Source of the DNA: G965262015 sp965262015
GTDB lineage: Bacteria; Spirochaetota; Leptospiria; Turneriellales; CBDBES01
Reading direction: 5' to 3'
Assembly (NCBI GenBank): GCA_965262015.1
Contig: OZ253494.1
Span: 806,001-870,000 of the forward strand
Length of the DNA: 64,000 nt
Shown: positions 17,016-27,108 of the stretch, one piece after another
How the letters are laid out: every line of letters starts with the position of its first letter
Position numbering within the stretch: the stretch's first letter is position 1
The notes under the pieces: generated by a model
The model's database searches: none
Told to the model about the DNA's origin: nothing
Seen by the model: only the letters and a program-made list of their open reading frames with translations
Position numbers and translations under genes: made by a program

Positions 17016-17813
17016 ATGCGTATTGCCTTTACAGTACAGTATGATGGGAAATATTTCAAAGGTTATCAAACGCAAAGTGATTCAAGTATTCCTACGGTAC
17101 AGGATGCACTGAGAAAAGCATTTAGTACTGTTCTAAGAAGAGATATACACATATATGTTGCTGGCAGAACGGATACAGGTGTCCACGCAACTGGACAAGT
17201 TATTCATATTAACATGGATAGTCTCATTCATATAGACAAAACTATCCATTCTGTAAATGCTATTCTACCTAAATCAATATCTGTTATATATGGTAAGTTT
17301 GTAAGTGATGAGTTTCATGCCCTATATTCTTGTGTCAGCAGATCTTATATATACTGTATTCTAAATACACCATACTGTAATAAGTTCTATATTAATCATC
17401 TATGGATACGTCATTCTATTGATTGGGATAGAGTTGAGTCTGTTATACCATGTTTACTGGGTAGACATAATTTTGCTGCTTTTACAAAAACAAGATACAA
17501 TCATGATGAAAGGCTAACCACCAAATATATGTATGAAATTAAGCTTATTCGATGTCAGTCTAGAATTTATTTTTACTTTAGGGCATCTGGTTTTTTACAT
17601 AATATGATACGTATCTTGGTTGGTACACTTTTAGATATTGCAATGGGAAAAATATCACTCTATGCTCTTCCCGATCTGATCCATAAACAAGATCGTACGA
17701 TGGTTGGACATACAGCTCCCCCCTACCCTCTATTTTTTATTAATGCAGGGTACAAAGAATACAGTACCCCCACACATTTACTGGCATTTCAAGATATTAT
17801 CCCAACGGAATAG
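17016..17813 (+). CDS. truA: tRNA pseudouridine synthase A
   Basis: 265 residues. FTVQYDGKYFKGYQTQ near the N-terminus, the catalytic-Asp motif VAGRTDTGVHATGQVIH near 46-62, and the C-terminal FYFRASGFLHNMIRILVGTLLDIA are diagnostic for TruA, which isomerises U38-40 in the anticodon stem-loop. It starts 14 bp after the decayed S1 copy, so it may be transcribed from the rpsO-pnp-S1 array. Confidence 0.97.
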   Translation: MRIAFTVQYDGKYFKGYQTQSDSSIPTVQDALRKAFSTVLRRDIHIYVAGRTDTGVHATGQVIHINMDSLIHIDKTIHSVNAILPKSISVIYGKFVSDEFHALYSCVSRSYIYCILNTPYCNKFYINHLWIRHSIDWDRVESVIPCLLGRHNFAAFTKTRYNHDERLTTKYMYEIKLIRCQSRIYFYFRASGFLHNMIRILVGTLLDIAMGKISLYALPDLIHKQDRTMVGHTAPPYPLFFINAGYKEYSTPTHLLAFQDIIPTE

Positions 17814-17822
17814 AAATCTAGC

Positions 17823-18320
17823 TTATTCTTCAATCCAATCTAAAGAAATTGCCTTTTTAACTTTTGTGGGAGCTGGACGGGGGCTCTCTCTACTTCTTGC
17901 AGGTTGTGGATTAACACCTAATAATAACTGCTCAATACGTGCAATACGCTTTTCAATATAATCTAGTTGTCTGGTAACCTTATTGTTAGAATGATCTACC
18001 TTCTTCTCAACACTATTAAAAAGACCATAAATTAAACTACGAAGAGAGCTATTATTCCTACTTTTGTTTTCCACCTTTAATGGCATATCCAGCTTGGTAT
18101 GTAACTCCTCTATTAACTTATTCTGCTTAGTGAGGCTATTAGTTAGATTAGATAATGTATCTGGATATTGGTTTAGAAAAACCTGTAAACCATCTAACTT
18201 ATGCCTTAAACTACCTAACTCGTGATAGTGAACAAAAAACGAGAGTAATATAAAGACAACAATTGTTGCTGTGTGAAAAATTAAATTAATACTCTCTTTG
18301 AAAGAATCATTACTACTCAT
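17823..18320 (-). CDS. Hypothetical membrane-anchored coiled-coil protein
   Basis: 165 residues. A hydrophobic stretch at about 12-29 (NLIFHTATIVVFILLSFFV) is followed by heptad-like helical sequence (LRHKLDGLQVFLN..., YIEKRIARIEQLL) and a Pro/Arg-rich linker. Probably an inner-membrane anchor with a long coiled coil. Not recognised. It ends 9 bp from the convergent truA stop. Confidence 0.65.
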   Translation of the reverse strand: MSSNDSFKESINLIFHTATIVVFILLSFFVHYHELGSLRHKLDGLQVFLNQYPDTLSNLTNSLTKQNKLIEELHTKLDMPLKVENKSRNNSSLRSLIYGLFNSVEKKVDHSNNKVTRQLDYIEKRIARIEQLLLGVNPQPARSRESPRPAPTKVKKAISLDWIEE

Positions 18321-18680
18321 AGGATATTAGTAAGCCTAACATCGATATACAGACACTCTATTCTTAAATGAATAATCCATAAATACTATAAAATTATCTA
18401 TTCCCGTAAACGATAGGTTATACAAGTATAAAAAAATATACCCAAATATCTATATGGAAAACTATTTTTTTATGTTATAATTAAGAGCATATATATGAAA
18501 AATTGATCCCACATGAGTCATTACATGTTCCCATAAGTGACACTACTAATAAACCGACCAGTCATTTAGACTTATTAAGTTTATTTATTATACACTCTAG
18601 CTATAGTGTTTCTTCATATCTAAAATACCACCATCAATCCTATTAAAGTTTATCATTCGAATAAGACGACCTATTAAATC
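18321..18680. other. Intergenic region, possible promoter
   Basis: 360 bp between divergent genes, very AT-rich. A TATAAT-like GTTATAATTAAG near 18474-18485 is the best -10 candidate for rightward transcription. No gene, RNA or repeat recognised. Confidence 0.35.
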
Positions 18681-19235
18681 ATGTTGTACTGCTTACAGAT
18701 AATAGTATACACCATATTTATTTTACATAGTAGTCTGTGGGGAAATAAGATATCCATACAATACGTGAAAAATACACATGAACCACAAAAAATATTTACT
18801 CAAATTCAAAAAGCTAGCCGATCTAAAACTCTACCTTGTAGCATTTATTATGCTGCAGCTAAAAAAAATTATCTAGCCTATTACCTTAAAAAAGCATTGT
18901 GGTTAATTTCGCAGTGCAACATATCTCATATTAAGAATCCATCGAGTCGTTTACAGGTACTTACGCTAAAAGGACAAATCTTTTCTTCGATGAACCGCCT
19001 AGAAGAATCTATTCATATATTAAAAAAAGTTGTTTTTAATAATAAAAAAAGCGTTGTTGTTAGAGAAATCAAGATAAAACAGCAGGCTCATCTACACCTC
19101 ATTCATTCATACTTCAAGAAGCATCAAACAAAGAAGAACCGGGACATTAAATATTTAGCTTTTTTATTTAATAATTGGTATCATAAAACATACTACGCTA
19201 ATATATTAGAGGATTGGCTTAGAACACCTAAATAA
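18681..19235 (+). CDS. Secreted helical-repeat (TPR-like) hypothetical protein
   Basis: 184 residues with a signal-peptide-like start (LYCLQIIVYTIFILHSSLWGN). The remainder is helical and basic, with a possible TPR pair around SRLQVLTLKGQIFSSMNRLEESIHILKKVV. Family not identified. Its last 43 bp overlap the 3' end of the convergent AAA+ gene. Confidence 0.55.
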   Translation: MLYCLQIIVYTIFILHSSLWGNKISIQYVKNTHEPQKIFTQIQKASRSKTLPCSIYYAAAKKNYLAYYLKKALWLISQCNISHIKNPSSRLQVLTLKGQIFSSMNRLEESIHILKKVVFNNKKSVVVREIKIKQQAHLHLIHSYFKKHQTKKNRDIKYLAFLFNNWYHKTYYANILEDWLRTPK

Positions 19236-20455
19236 CATTGTAAAGGAGGAGGAGTAATTGTTTTATATTGTCCTTCTATAATATTGCGGGTATGTATTCT
19301 TTCTGCCTGTTTGCAAATATCTTTAATCCCTCTAGGAGCATTATCAACAAGAGCTCTAGCCAAAGTATCCTTCTCTTGTTTTTGTAAGTGTTTAGCATAC
19401 AAATCTAGAATTTTGATTCGATCTTCTTGCGATGGATAAGGAAACTCAATAATATTTTCAAAACGAGATAACAGTGCTGAATCAATATCTTCTTTGCGAT
19501 TGGTGGCACCAATAGTAATACAGTTTTTATAATCTTCAATACCATCTAGTTTTCGTAAAAGAACAGATAAAATTCTACGAGTTGCTTCAAAGATTTTGTC
19601 ATTTCGAGATGGAGCGAGACTGTCAATCTCATCAAGAAATAAAATCAGATGACCTTCTTGATGAGTTACTCGAAATGCTAGATCAAATATGTTACCAAGT
19701 TTCTTACTAGATTCACCATAGTAAGATGACATTATACTTTCTAAAGGAATGTAAACCAATGGTATATGTGCTTCAGTAGCAATAATTCTAGCCATGGTCG
19801 TTTTGCCAACACCAGGCGGACCACTAAACAAAATAGCCTTGGGGCAGTTACTCTCATAATGTATGCGAGTAGTTGATGCCACCTGATCAAAGATATCATG
19901 ATTACACATAGGTAGAATAATATTCTCTCGTATGCTCTGCTTAAGTTGATCATATCCAGCAAACTGCTGAAAAGAAATGCTGTCTTTACTAGGCATATAG
20001 ATTTGGCAACCAATTTCACTCAATTGTTCAATTGGATTGGCATTTTTTTGGCATCCATTGATATATTTAATAATAGCAAGCATTAAACTTAGATCATTTT
20101 CATCAATACTTGCCTTCTTGATAAATTCTAGAATAGTACGGCTGTGTAAATGACTTACTCGTACTTTTAATTTATATAAAATAGAATCTGTTTGAAAAAG
20201 GTTATTATTTAAAGCCTGTAAAGATAATACTCCTGCTTCACATGTATGTATACGCCAATTTTCTATATGTTTTTTAGCGATAGAAATCAAAGGGAAAAAA
20301 TGAGATTCTTGAAAGTCATTAAGCTTCATTTGAAAATGAAACACTCCTTTTTCTAAAAATATATCAAAGTCGGTAATAGAACTATAGTTTTTTAAGCTGG
20401 ACTCAATGTTCTGTCTTACATCAATATAACTTAATTCAGCACTTTGTGTTAACAT
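19193..20455 (-). CDS. AAA+ ATPase
   Basis: 420 residues. An unrecognised N-terminal region (about 1-165) precedes a classical AAA domain: Walker A GPPGVGKTTMARII, Walker B LILFLDEIDSLAP, sensor-1 GATNRKEDID, then an SRF arginine-finger region (ALLSRFENIIEFP), in the order of the FtsH/ClpX-like AAA superfamily. There is no protease domain or membrane segment, so it may be a remodelling or unfolding ATPase. Substrate unknown. Convergent with, and overlapping, the TPR-like gene. Confidence 0.85.
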   Translation of the reverse strand: MLTQSAELSYIDVRQNIESSLKNYSSITDFDIFLEKGVFHFQMKLNDFQESHFFPLISIAKKHIENWRIHTCEAGVLSLQALNNNLFQTDSILYKLKVRVSHLHSRTILEFIKKASIDENDLSLMLAIIKYINGCQKNANPIEQLSEIGCQIYMPSKDSISFQQFAGYDQLKQSIRENIILPMCNHDIFDQVASTTRIHYESNCPKAILFSGPPGVGKTTMARIIATEAHIPLVYIPLESIMSSYYGESSKKLGNIFDLAFRVTHQEGHLILFLDEIDSLAPSRNDKIFEATRRILSVLLRKLDGIEDYKNCITIGATNRKEDIDSALLSRFENIIEFPYPSQEDRIKILDLYAKHLQKQEKDTLARALVDNAPRGIKDICKQAERIHTRNIIEGQYKTITPPPLQCYLGVLSQSSNILA

Positions 20456-20567
20456 AAGGATAAATATTTACATTGAACTACGGTATACTAACCAGGTTCT
20501 TGATCGATTTTTTATTGCATGAGTTAAAAGTAAAAATTAAATTACTGAAAATAAGTGTAAGCACTAG

Positions 20568-21290
20568 ATGATTAAAGGAGATACGAAACAGAATATGCAA
20601 GATAATCTATATGAAACAAATATTGACCACGTACCACCATTTTCTTTTGATGCAGAAGTTGCCAATAGATTTAATGATATGGCACAGAGATCTATACCAT
20701 GCTATGAAGAAGTATTAAATCTCAGTGCACAGATATGCTCTATACACTATTCTGATCAATATGTTATTTATGATATAGGATGCTCAACCGGGAATCTAAT
20801 TAAATATCTTAATATTTCTTTCAAGGCCAATCCTTTCCAATACGTAGGAGTCGATTCTTCCGCACCAATGTTAGAGCAAGCCAGAAAAGTATATCCAGAA
20901 CATACATTCTCTCAAAAGAAGGTAGAAACCATGAAATGGCCAATCACAAATATCATCATTTGTAATTATACGCTACAATTCATCCCCATCCTTATACGAA
21001 GGCAAATTCTACAAGCCATATACCGAACATTAACACCAGGTGGTATCTTGATTTTATCTGAAAAAATCTCAAATGAAAACACATTATTCGCCAATTTGCA
21101 CCACGAATATAAATATAAAAATGGTTACTCTAGACTAGCCATCCAGCAAAACGAAGTATCATTAAATAACGTACTAATTACCGCAACATTAACCGAATAC
21201 TTCAAATGGTTGGAACAATCTGGTTTCAATCACACAAGTATATTATTTAAATGGTGTCAATTTGTATCCATTATTGCAACAAAAACTTAA
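20568..21290 (+). CDS. cmoA: Carboxy-S-adenosyl-L-methionine synthase
   Basis: 240 residues from the first ATG; a second in-frame ATG (20595, MQDNLYETN) follows a GGAG stretch and may be the real start. FSFDAEVANRFNDMAQRSIPCYEEVL is the CmoA signature and YDIGCSTGNLIKYL the SAM-binding motif I. CmoA converts SAM and prephenate to carboxy-SAM, the donor used by CmoB. It is 6 bp upstream of cmoB and heads a six- to seven-gene operon. Confidence 0.93.
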   Translation: MIKGDTKQNMQDNLYETNIDHVPPFSFDAEVANRFNDMAQRSIPCYEEVLNLSAQICSIHYSDQYVIYDIGCSTGNLIKYLNISFKANPFQYVGVDSSAPMLEQARKVYPEHTFSQKKVETMKWPITNIIICNYTLQFIPILIRRQILQAIYRTLTPGGILILSEKISNENTLFANLHHEYKYKNGYSRLAIQQNEVSLNNVLITATLTEYFKWLEQSGFNHTSILFKWCQFVSIIATKT

Positions 21291-21296
21291 AATCTA

Positions 21297-22265
21297 ATGC
21301 TGTCTTCTTTAGAGTATATCCAACCTTATTTATCATCCAAACACTATTCAGTATTTCAGGAGGAATGTGATCTTGGTTACCATCGTATTAACTCAAATAA
21401 AACGAATCAACAATATGAGGATGCTATCCAGGCAGTGGCACACATCCATTCTCTATACAAAGATTATGAAAAAGATGTGGTTACAATTGGTAGACGAGAG
21501 GAACTTTCTTCATCAGAACATACTATGGTTTATAAAGCCTTAAGAACCTTCATGCCATATCGTAAAGGTCCTTTTTCTATTTTTGGTATCGATATTGATT
21601 CTGAGTGGCGAAGTAATCTAAAGTGGAATCGAATTAAAGAAGCTTTAGGTCCTATAAAAAATAAAATAATATGTGATGTAGGATGTGGTAACGGATACTA
21701 TCTCTTTCGCTTATTACATTATCAACCTAAATTAGTCTTGGGTATAGATCCTACTGCTAAATTTAAACTTAATTTCACTTTATTGAATACATTTGCACAA
21801 GAAAAAGCCGTAAAATTTGAGCCTATTGGTTATGCATCCTTAAAACACTTTCATCATTGTTTTGACACCATACTGTGTATGGGTATCCTCTACCATCACA
21901 AAAACCCCTGGGAGGTACTACAACTTTGCCAGCAAGCTTTAAAACCAGGGGGCTTACTAGTAGTAGAATCTATTGGGATTCAACACTATGGAATGATGGC
22001 ACTCTGTCCCCATACTACTTATGCATCCATGAAAAATATATATTGGATACCTTCTAAAGCATGCTTGGAAAGTTGGCTTATTAGGTCTAAATGGGATGAT
22101 ATCATATGCGTTAATCAAACTGAAATGACCCCACATGAACAACGTAGAACTCCATGGGCTGATGTACCCAGCTATGCGGATTTTTTAGATGAACATAACC
22201 CAAAACTTACAAAAGAAAAATACCCAGCCCCATGCAGAATTATCTTTACTGCACGCAAAAAATGA
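21297..22265 (+). CDS. cmoB: tRNA U34 carboxymethyltransferase
   Basis: 322 residues. RKGPFSIFGIDIDSEWRSNLKWNR and the methyltransferase motif DVGCGNGYYLFRLL are typical of CmoB, which makes 5-carboxymethoxyuridine at the wobble base of tRNAs reading four-codon boxes. tRNA-Val(UAC) and tRNA-Ser(UGA), both typical substrates, are encoded in this window. The stop TGA overlaps the next gene's ATG (ATGA). Confidence 0.93.
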   Translation: MLSSLEYIQPYLSSKHYSVFQEECDLGYHRINSNKTNQQYEDAIQAVAHIHSLYKDYEKDVVTIGRREELSSSEHTMVYKALRTFMPYRKGPFSIFGIDIDSEWRSNLKWNRIKEALGPIKNKIICDVGCGNGYYLFRLLHYQPKLVLGIDPTAKFKLNFTLLNTFAQEKAVKFEPIGYASLKHFHHCFDTILCMGILYHHKNPWEVLQLCQQALKPGGLLVVESIGIQHYGMMALCPHTTYASMKNIYWIPSKACLESWLIRSKWDDIICVNQTEMTPHEQRRTPWADVPSYADFLDEHNPKLTKEKYPAPCRIIFTARKK

Positions 22266-23515
22266 CCTTTATACACCAATACGTTTTATCACTTGGCTCT
22301 AACTTAAATAACCGCCAAAAATCCATTCAACAAGCTATTCAATACATCCAGGAAGACAAGATTTATCTAAAACGTATTAGCCAACTCATTGAAACTCCTC
22401 CATATATGGAACATACCCAAGATTCTTTTTTAAATCAATCTATTTTAGTAGAAACTTCTTATCCACCAACCAAATTATTAAAAATAATACAAAACGTAGA
22501 AAGACAACTCCATCGTAAAAAAAGATTTCGTTATGGTCCCAGAGAAATTGACATTGATATTATATGGTGGTCACAAGGAAGTTTTTTGAGTCATAATCTG
22601 GTCATACCACATCCCTATTTGATGGGGCGTTATTGGGTACGAAATTCTCTAATTGATTTAATAAGTGACAAAACAGACTTTATTTTAGATTTAAGTCCAA
22701 TATCTATGCAATCTAGTGCTATTCATTCGCCACTCGATTTTATAGCCAAAAAGAAAAAACAAGAAAAAATTACCATGACTACCTGTTATGACTACACAAT
22801 GGCCAAGCTATTATCACGTACCTCGTTAGATGCCATTTTAATAGGCGACTCATTAGGCAATGTGATTAAGGGTGAAGCGACTACGATACAAGTACGTTTA
22901 GAAGAAATTATCTACCATACTAAGGCTGTCAGAAAAGGCTTGAAGGATACATTTATCATAGCAGATATGCCTTTTTTAACTTGTAAACTATCAACTGAAC
23001 AAAGCATCCGTAAAGCGGGGCGTGTAATACAAGAAACCCAATGTGATGCTGTTAAGATAGAAGGCGGGAAAGAAGATGCTCAGACAGTAAAGGCCTTGGT
23101 GCAAGTTGGAATCCCTGTGATGGGACACATTGGCCTACAAGTACAACATATACTACATACACGCAGGTACTTTGTACAAGGTAAAAACACTGAACAACAA
23201 GAGACCATTCTACAAGATGCACTTGCTCTAGAACAAGCAGGATGTTTTGCCATCGTGTTAGAGGCTATACCAGAGACGTTAGGTAGGACGATTACACAGT
23301 CTTTACAAATACCCACCATAGGTATTGGTGCTGGTCAATATGTAGATGGGCAGATTCTAGTGATAAATGACTTGTTAGGTATGGATCCAGATTTTCAGCC
23401 AAAATATGTACGGCGTTATGTTAATTTATCAGATCAAATTACACAATCTATAGAACATTACTGTAAGGATATTAGAGAAAATAGTTTTCCTAACGACAAG
23501 GAAAGTTATTCTTAA
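22262..23515 (+). CDS. Fused FolK (HPPK) - PanB (ketopantoate hydroxymethyltransferase)
   Basis: 417 residues from ATG 22262, which overlaps the cmoB stop (a longer start at 22232 is possible). The N-terminal ~150 residues are 6-hydroxymethyl-7,8-dihydropterin pyrophosphokinase (YVLSLGSNLNNRQ, then RYGPREIDIDIIWW). The C-terminal ~265 are PanB (TMTTCYDYTMAKLLSRTSLDAILIGDSLGN, VMGHIGLQVQ, IPTIGIGAG). One protein thus joins folate and pantothenate synthesis; PanB consumes 5,10-methylene-THF, so the join has metabolic sense. No stop or frameshift lies between the parts. Separate proteins are the rule in most bacteria. Confidence 0.92.
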   Translation: MTFIHQYVLSLGSNLNNRQKSIQQAIQYIQEDKIYLKRISQLIETPPYMEHTQDSFLNQSILVETSYPPTKLLKIIQNVERQLHRKKRFRYGPREIDIDIIWWSQGSFLSHNLVIPHPYLMGRYWVRNSLIDLISDKTDFILDLSPISMQSSAIHSPLDFIAKKKKQEKITMTTCYDYTMAKLLSRTSLDAILIGDSLGNVIKGEATTIQVRLEEIIYHTKAVRKGLKDTFIIADMPFLTCKLSTEQSIRKAGRVIQETQCDAVKIEGGKEDAQTVKALVQVGIPVMGHIGLQVQHILHTRRYFVQGKNTEQQETILQDALALEQAGCFAIVLEAIPETLGRTITQSLQIPTIGIGAGQYVDGQILVINDLLGMDPDFQPKYVRRYVNLSDQITQSIEHYCKDIRENSFPNDKESYS

Positions 23516-23523
23516 ATATTACG

Positions 23524-24960
23524 ATGGTTTACGAAACAGTGATTGGACTTGAAGTCCACATACAACTTAATGTAAATACGAAACTATTTAGCTCGGCTAC
23601 GACTCAGTTTGGTCAAGCACCTAATACACAAACCTCTGTGCTGTGTTTAGCTCTCCCTGGTGCCTTGCCAGTACTAAATCGAGAAGCTTTATATAAGGCA
23701 GTTTTAGCTGGTATATCCCTCAAAGGGACTATACATCTCAATAGCCGTTTTGATAGGAAACACTACTTCTACCCTGATTTACCAAAGGGATACCAAATTT
23801 CCCAGTTTTACGAACCATATTGTACTAAAGCGGAAATTATTATTCATGATGGAAAACAAGCAAAAACTATAGAAATCACTAGAATTCACATGGAAGAAGA
23901 TGCTGGTAAACTCATACACTCCGAAAATCCTTCTCTACCAGAAAGCTATGTAGACCTTAATCGAGCAGGCACACCACTAATTGAAATTGTATCTGAACCT
24001 ATGATCTCTAGTCCACAAGAAGCCTATTTATATTTACACGAGCTGAAACATATCATGGAATATATTAATATATCAGATTGTAACATGGAAGAAGGCTCAT
24101 TAAGATGTGATGCGAATGTATCAGTTAGACCAGTTGGCACATCAAAATTAGGTAATAGAGTAGAAATCAAAAATTTAAATACTTTTAAAGGCGTCAAACA
24201 AGCATTAGAATATGAAATAGAACGACAGACTAGTACCTTAGAAAATGGTGATACTGTTGCACAAGAGACTAGATTATGGGATGCTGCTTCACAAAAGACA
24301 CTTCCCATGCGTTCCAAAGAAGAATCATTCGACTATAGATATTTCCCTGATCCAGATTTAACTCCAATTAAACTTACTCAGGAAGAAATAGAAACGATAC
24401 GCCAGTCTATGCCTGAATTAGCTCGTGAAAAACAAAAACGTTTTATAGCAGAATACCAACTTTCTGAATATGATGCATCCATATTAACTGCACAAAAAGA
24501 GACTGCCCAATATTTTGAAGAAGTATTACAGTTACATAAAATACCTCCTAAAAAAGTAGCCAATTGGATTATCACTGAAATGATGTCTGCTTTAAAGAGT
24601 AAAAAACAAGGTTTATATAGTTTATTTCCTCCATCATTTTTAGGTTTCCTAGTTCACAAAGTTGAAAATGGTGATTTATCAGGGAAAATGGCAAAAGTGG
24701 TCTTTGCAGAAATGTTAGAGACCTCTAAGAAACCAGAACAAATTATTCAAGAAAAGAATCTATTACAAATCACAGATACTAAAGAAATTGGAATCATTGT
24801 GCAAGGGGTTATTGACGAAAATCCTGAAACAGTGAAAATGTTTTTGAATGGTAAAGACAGAGTCCTGGGACATTTAGTAGGACAAGTTATGAAAAAAACA
24901 CAAGGTAAAGCTAATCCATCCACGGTTAATAAACTTATCATGGAAAAAATCAAGGCATAG
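23524..24960 (+). CDS. gatB: Asp-tRNA(Asn)/Glu-tRNA(Gln) amidotransferase subunit B
   Basis: 478 residues, the full length of GatB. ETVIGLEVHIQLNVNTKLFSS, the RKHYFYPDLPKGYQISQ block, the DAGKLIH and DLNRAGTPLIEIVSEP segments and the C-terminal YqeY-like tail domain are all present. GatB binds the misacylated tRNA and holds the amidation site. gatA and gatC are not in the window. It begins 8 bp after the folK-panB stop. Confidence 0.97.
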   Translation: MVYETVIGLEVHIQLNVNTKLFSSATTQFGQAPNTQTSVLCLALPGALPVLNREALYKAVLAGISLKGTIHLNSRFDRKHYFYPDLPKGYQISQFYEPYCTKAEIIIHDGKQAKTIEITRIHMEEDAGKLIHSENPSLPESYVDLNRAGTPLIEIVSEPMISSPQEAYLYLHELKHIMEYINISDCNMEEGSLRCDANVSVRPVGTSKLGNRVEIKNLNTFKGVKQALEYEIERQTSTLENGDTVAQETRLWDAASQKTLPMRSKEESFDYRYFPDPDLTPIKLTQEEIETIRQSMPELAREKQKRFIAEYQLSEYDASILTAQKETAQYFEEVLQLHKIPPKKVANWIITEMMSALKSKKQGLYSLFPPSFLGFLVHKVENGDLSGKMAKVVFAEMLETSKKPEQIIQEKNLLQITDTKEIGIIVQGVIDENPETVKMFLNGKDRVLGHLVGQVMKKTQGKANPSTVNKLIMEKIKA

Positions 24961-24985
24961 CTATCAAGATATTCAAGCTTAACCA

Positions 24986-25963
24986 ATGATAATCATACTC
25001 TATATATCTTGTACATTTTTATGTATATTACTTTTCGCTTATTATGGTCTACCTGAAAATATTGATCCTACTATCTACCCTAGGCCTGATAAAGACACTT
25101 ATCTAGAAGGAGCTGAACCAATAAATCTTACCGGAAAGAAAGACGTAGCTATATTAATGATACATGGTTTTGAAGGCTCACCATATACCTTTAAACCAAT
25201 GGCTAATTTTTTGAACCATCAAGGTTATCACATTATTGCACCATTATTACCTGGTCATGGTACCTCAGTAAATGATTTCAAACAAACACGCTATGAACAT
25301 TGGTTAGAATATATTTCTAAGATATACAAAGAAGAACGTCCTAAATACAAAGATTTTTTTATTCTAGGTTTTTCTTTAGGAGGTAATCTTTCTTTACGAT
25401 TAGCTGGGGAAGTAGACAAAACGAATCCTCCTACGGGAATTATTGCTATCGCAACACCTTTAACCGTATTAGGATTTTTAGGTAATACATTTATTTGCCT
25501 AGACTGGCGGTTATTTTTTACAGGTTTGTTAAAAGAATTTATCGACTTTATACCTAAACCAAAGCATCTACTTGTTAGTAATATAGTTAATCCATGGGTT
25601 GGCTATACGGATGTAAGCACTACAGCATGTGCACATTCCTTAAAGATGAACATGGGTAAAGCACGCAAAGCTATAAAAAATATTACTCGACCCATTTGCT
25701 TAATACAGTCACAAAATGATCGTACGGTTCCTATACCTACTCTACATTATATTGCTAACCAAGTACAATCTATCTCAAAATATATTCTTGCGTTTGATGC
25801 TGATGAAGACCTATCTTCAAGACACAGGATTTTACGCCATGAAGCGACACAAAATAAGGTCTTTCATTATGTTCTTCATTTCTTACAAGATATATTATCT
25901 GAGATCAAAGAAACTAATTATAGCCGTACCGGATGGTTTACACTATTAAAAAATAAAAAATAA
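24986..25963 (+). CDS. Alpha/beta hydrolase, membrane-anchored lipase/esterase-like
   Basis: 325 residues with an N-terminal hydrophobic segment (IIILYISCTFLCILLFAYYGL). The hydrolase core has the oxyanion-loop LMIHGFEGSPYTF, the nucleophile elbow GFSLGGNLSLRL, an acidic residue in SQNDRTVP and a likely catalytic His near SSRHRIL. It is most like carboxylesterase/monoacylglycerol-lipase proteins. Probably acts at the membrane; substrate unknown. It lies in the cmoA-to-nnr operon. Confidence 0.85.
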   Translation: MIIILYISCTFLCILLFAYYGLPENIDPTIYPRPDKDTYLEGAEPINLTGKKDVAILMIHGFEGSPYTFKPMANFLNHQGYHIIAPLLPGHGTSVNDFKQTRYEHWLEYISKIYKEERPKYKDFFILGFSLGGNLSLRLAGEVDKTNPPTGIIAIATPLTVLGFLGNTFICLDWRLFFTGLLKEFIDFIPKPKHLLVSNIVNPWVGYTDVSTTACAHSLKMNMGKARKAIKNITRPICLIQSQNDRTVPIPTLHYIANQVQSISKYILAFDADEDLSSRHRILRHEATQNKVFHYVLHFLQDILSEIKETNYSRTGWFTLLKNKK

Positions 25964-25968
25964 AGTAC

Positions 25969-27108
25969 ATGAAACTATTTAAACTTTTTATCTATATCAC
26001 CCTATGTATGATGGCCACACAGTGTAATCGCTTTAAAGTAACAAAGTTACAACAAGAATTACTTACAGAAATTGCCCTTGGTAACCATAAAGGCCTCCAT
26101 TTCCCTAAGAATCATAACTCCTACTATGATATTACACAAAAAATAGGGATAAATGATAATGTATTTATAATTAGTGAGCCATCATCATTTCGTATTAAAA
26201 TTTTTGAAGATGAAAAACTAAAAATTATTATTCATTCAGCTAAGCTACATAATGAGAGTATCTCTAAAAAAATAAAAAAACAGAAAGATATTAAATATTA
26301 CACAGATAAGTATTTATTTGTTCCTGGCTCGATTATGGCAGGGCAAGATAATGATTTCTTTGTTATTAATTATATCCCTCTAAAAATGCTAAGTGAAGTA
26401 ACACAAACTACCCAAAATAACGAAGGCAAATTCTACCAGATATTACATTACACTATTAATGGGAAATTGCTTCACCAGATAGGTCGCAATGGAAATCCCA
26501 AAATACCTTATCAGCGAATCCTTAGGATGGATGTAGATAAAAAAAATCATATATGGATCTTATCTCAATACCTTGGTATACTTTATTTAGAAAAGATAAA
26601 GGGGAATAACATATTATATGTAGCATCTACCCAGGAATGTAATGTTGTACTCTTTAAAGAATTGCTCAATCGCTCATTATCAGCGAATGAAAACTATCAC
26701 TGCGAAACAATATACCCTTTTTATCAAGGTAATAAAATATTGTTTGTTGGGAAAGTAGAACAAAAAACAAAAAACTCTAAACAAGTTGATTATATGTTTA
26801 AGTACAGAGTTGTAAAAACTAAAGAAATTGATACTGAAAAAGAACAAGTTGTATTTGATTACTTAAATGACCCTGAAGATTTTCCATACATGCCCTACGG
26901 CGAGGAACACATTATTATTTGGCAAACCAAGAAGTATAATCGTTTTAGACTGTCTGTCTATGACCTATCGGGCAGATTAATTAACAACTTGCAGATTAAA
27001 CTACCAGGGAAAAGACACACATGGCGCAGTACGTATTTTTCTCTTGCACAAAAAGCATACAGTATAAAAGTTGCTGACGATTATTTCTCTGTATACCAAT
27101 GGAAATAG
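25969..27108 (+). CDS. Lipoprotein with probable beta-propeller domain
   Basis: 379 residues with a lipoprotein signal peptide ending MMATQC (Gln before Cys, a loose lipobox). The mature part alternates short strands with DVDKKNHIWILSQYLG-type motifs, suggesting a propeller. Not identified further. It begins 5 bp after the hydrolase stop and overlaps nnr by 10 bp, so it is part of the same transcript. Confidence 0.65.
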   Translation: MKLFKLFIYITLCMMATQCNRFKVTKLQQELLTEIALGNHKGLHFPKNHNSYYDITQKIGINDNVFIISEPSSFRIKIFEDEKLKIIIHSAKLHNESISKKIKKQKDIKYYTDKYLFVPGSIMAGQDNDFFVINYIPLKMLSEVTQTTQNNEGKFYQILHYTINGKLLHQIGRNGNPKIPYQRILRMDVDKKNHIWILSQYLGILYLEKIKGNNILYVASTQECNVVLFKELLNRSLSANENYHCETIYPFYQGNKILFVGKVEQKTKNSKQVDYMFKYRVVKTKEIDTEKEQVVFDYLNDPEDFPYMPYGEEHIIIWQTKKYNRFRLSVYDLSGRLINNLQIKLPGKRHTWRSTYFSLAQKAYSIKVADDYFSVYQWK

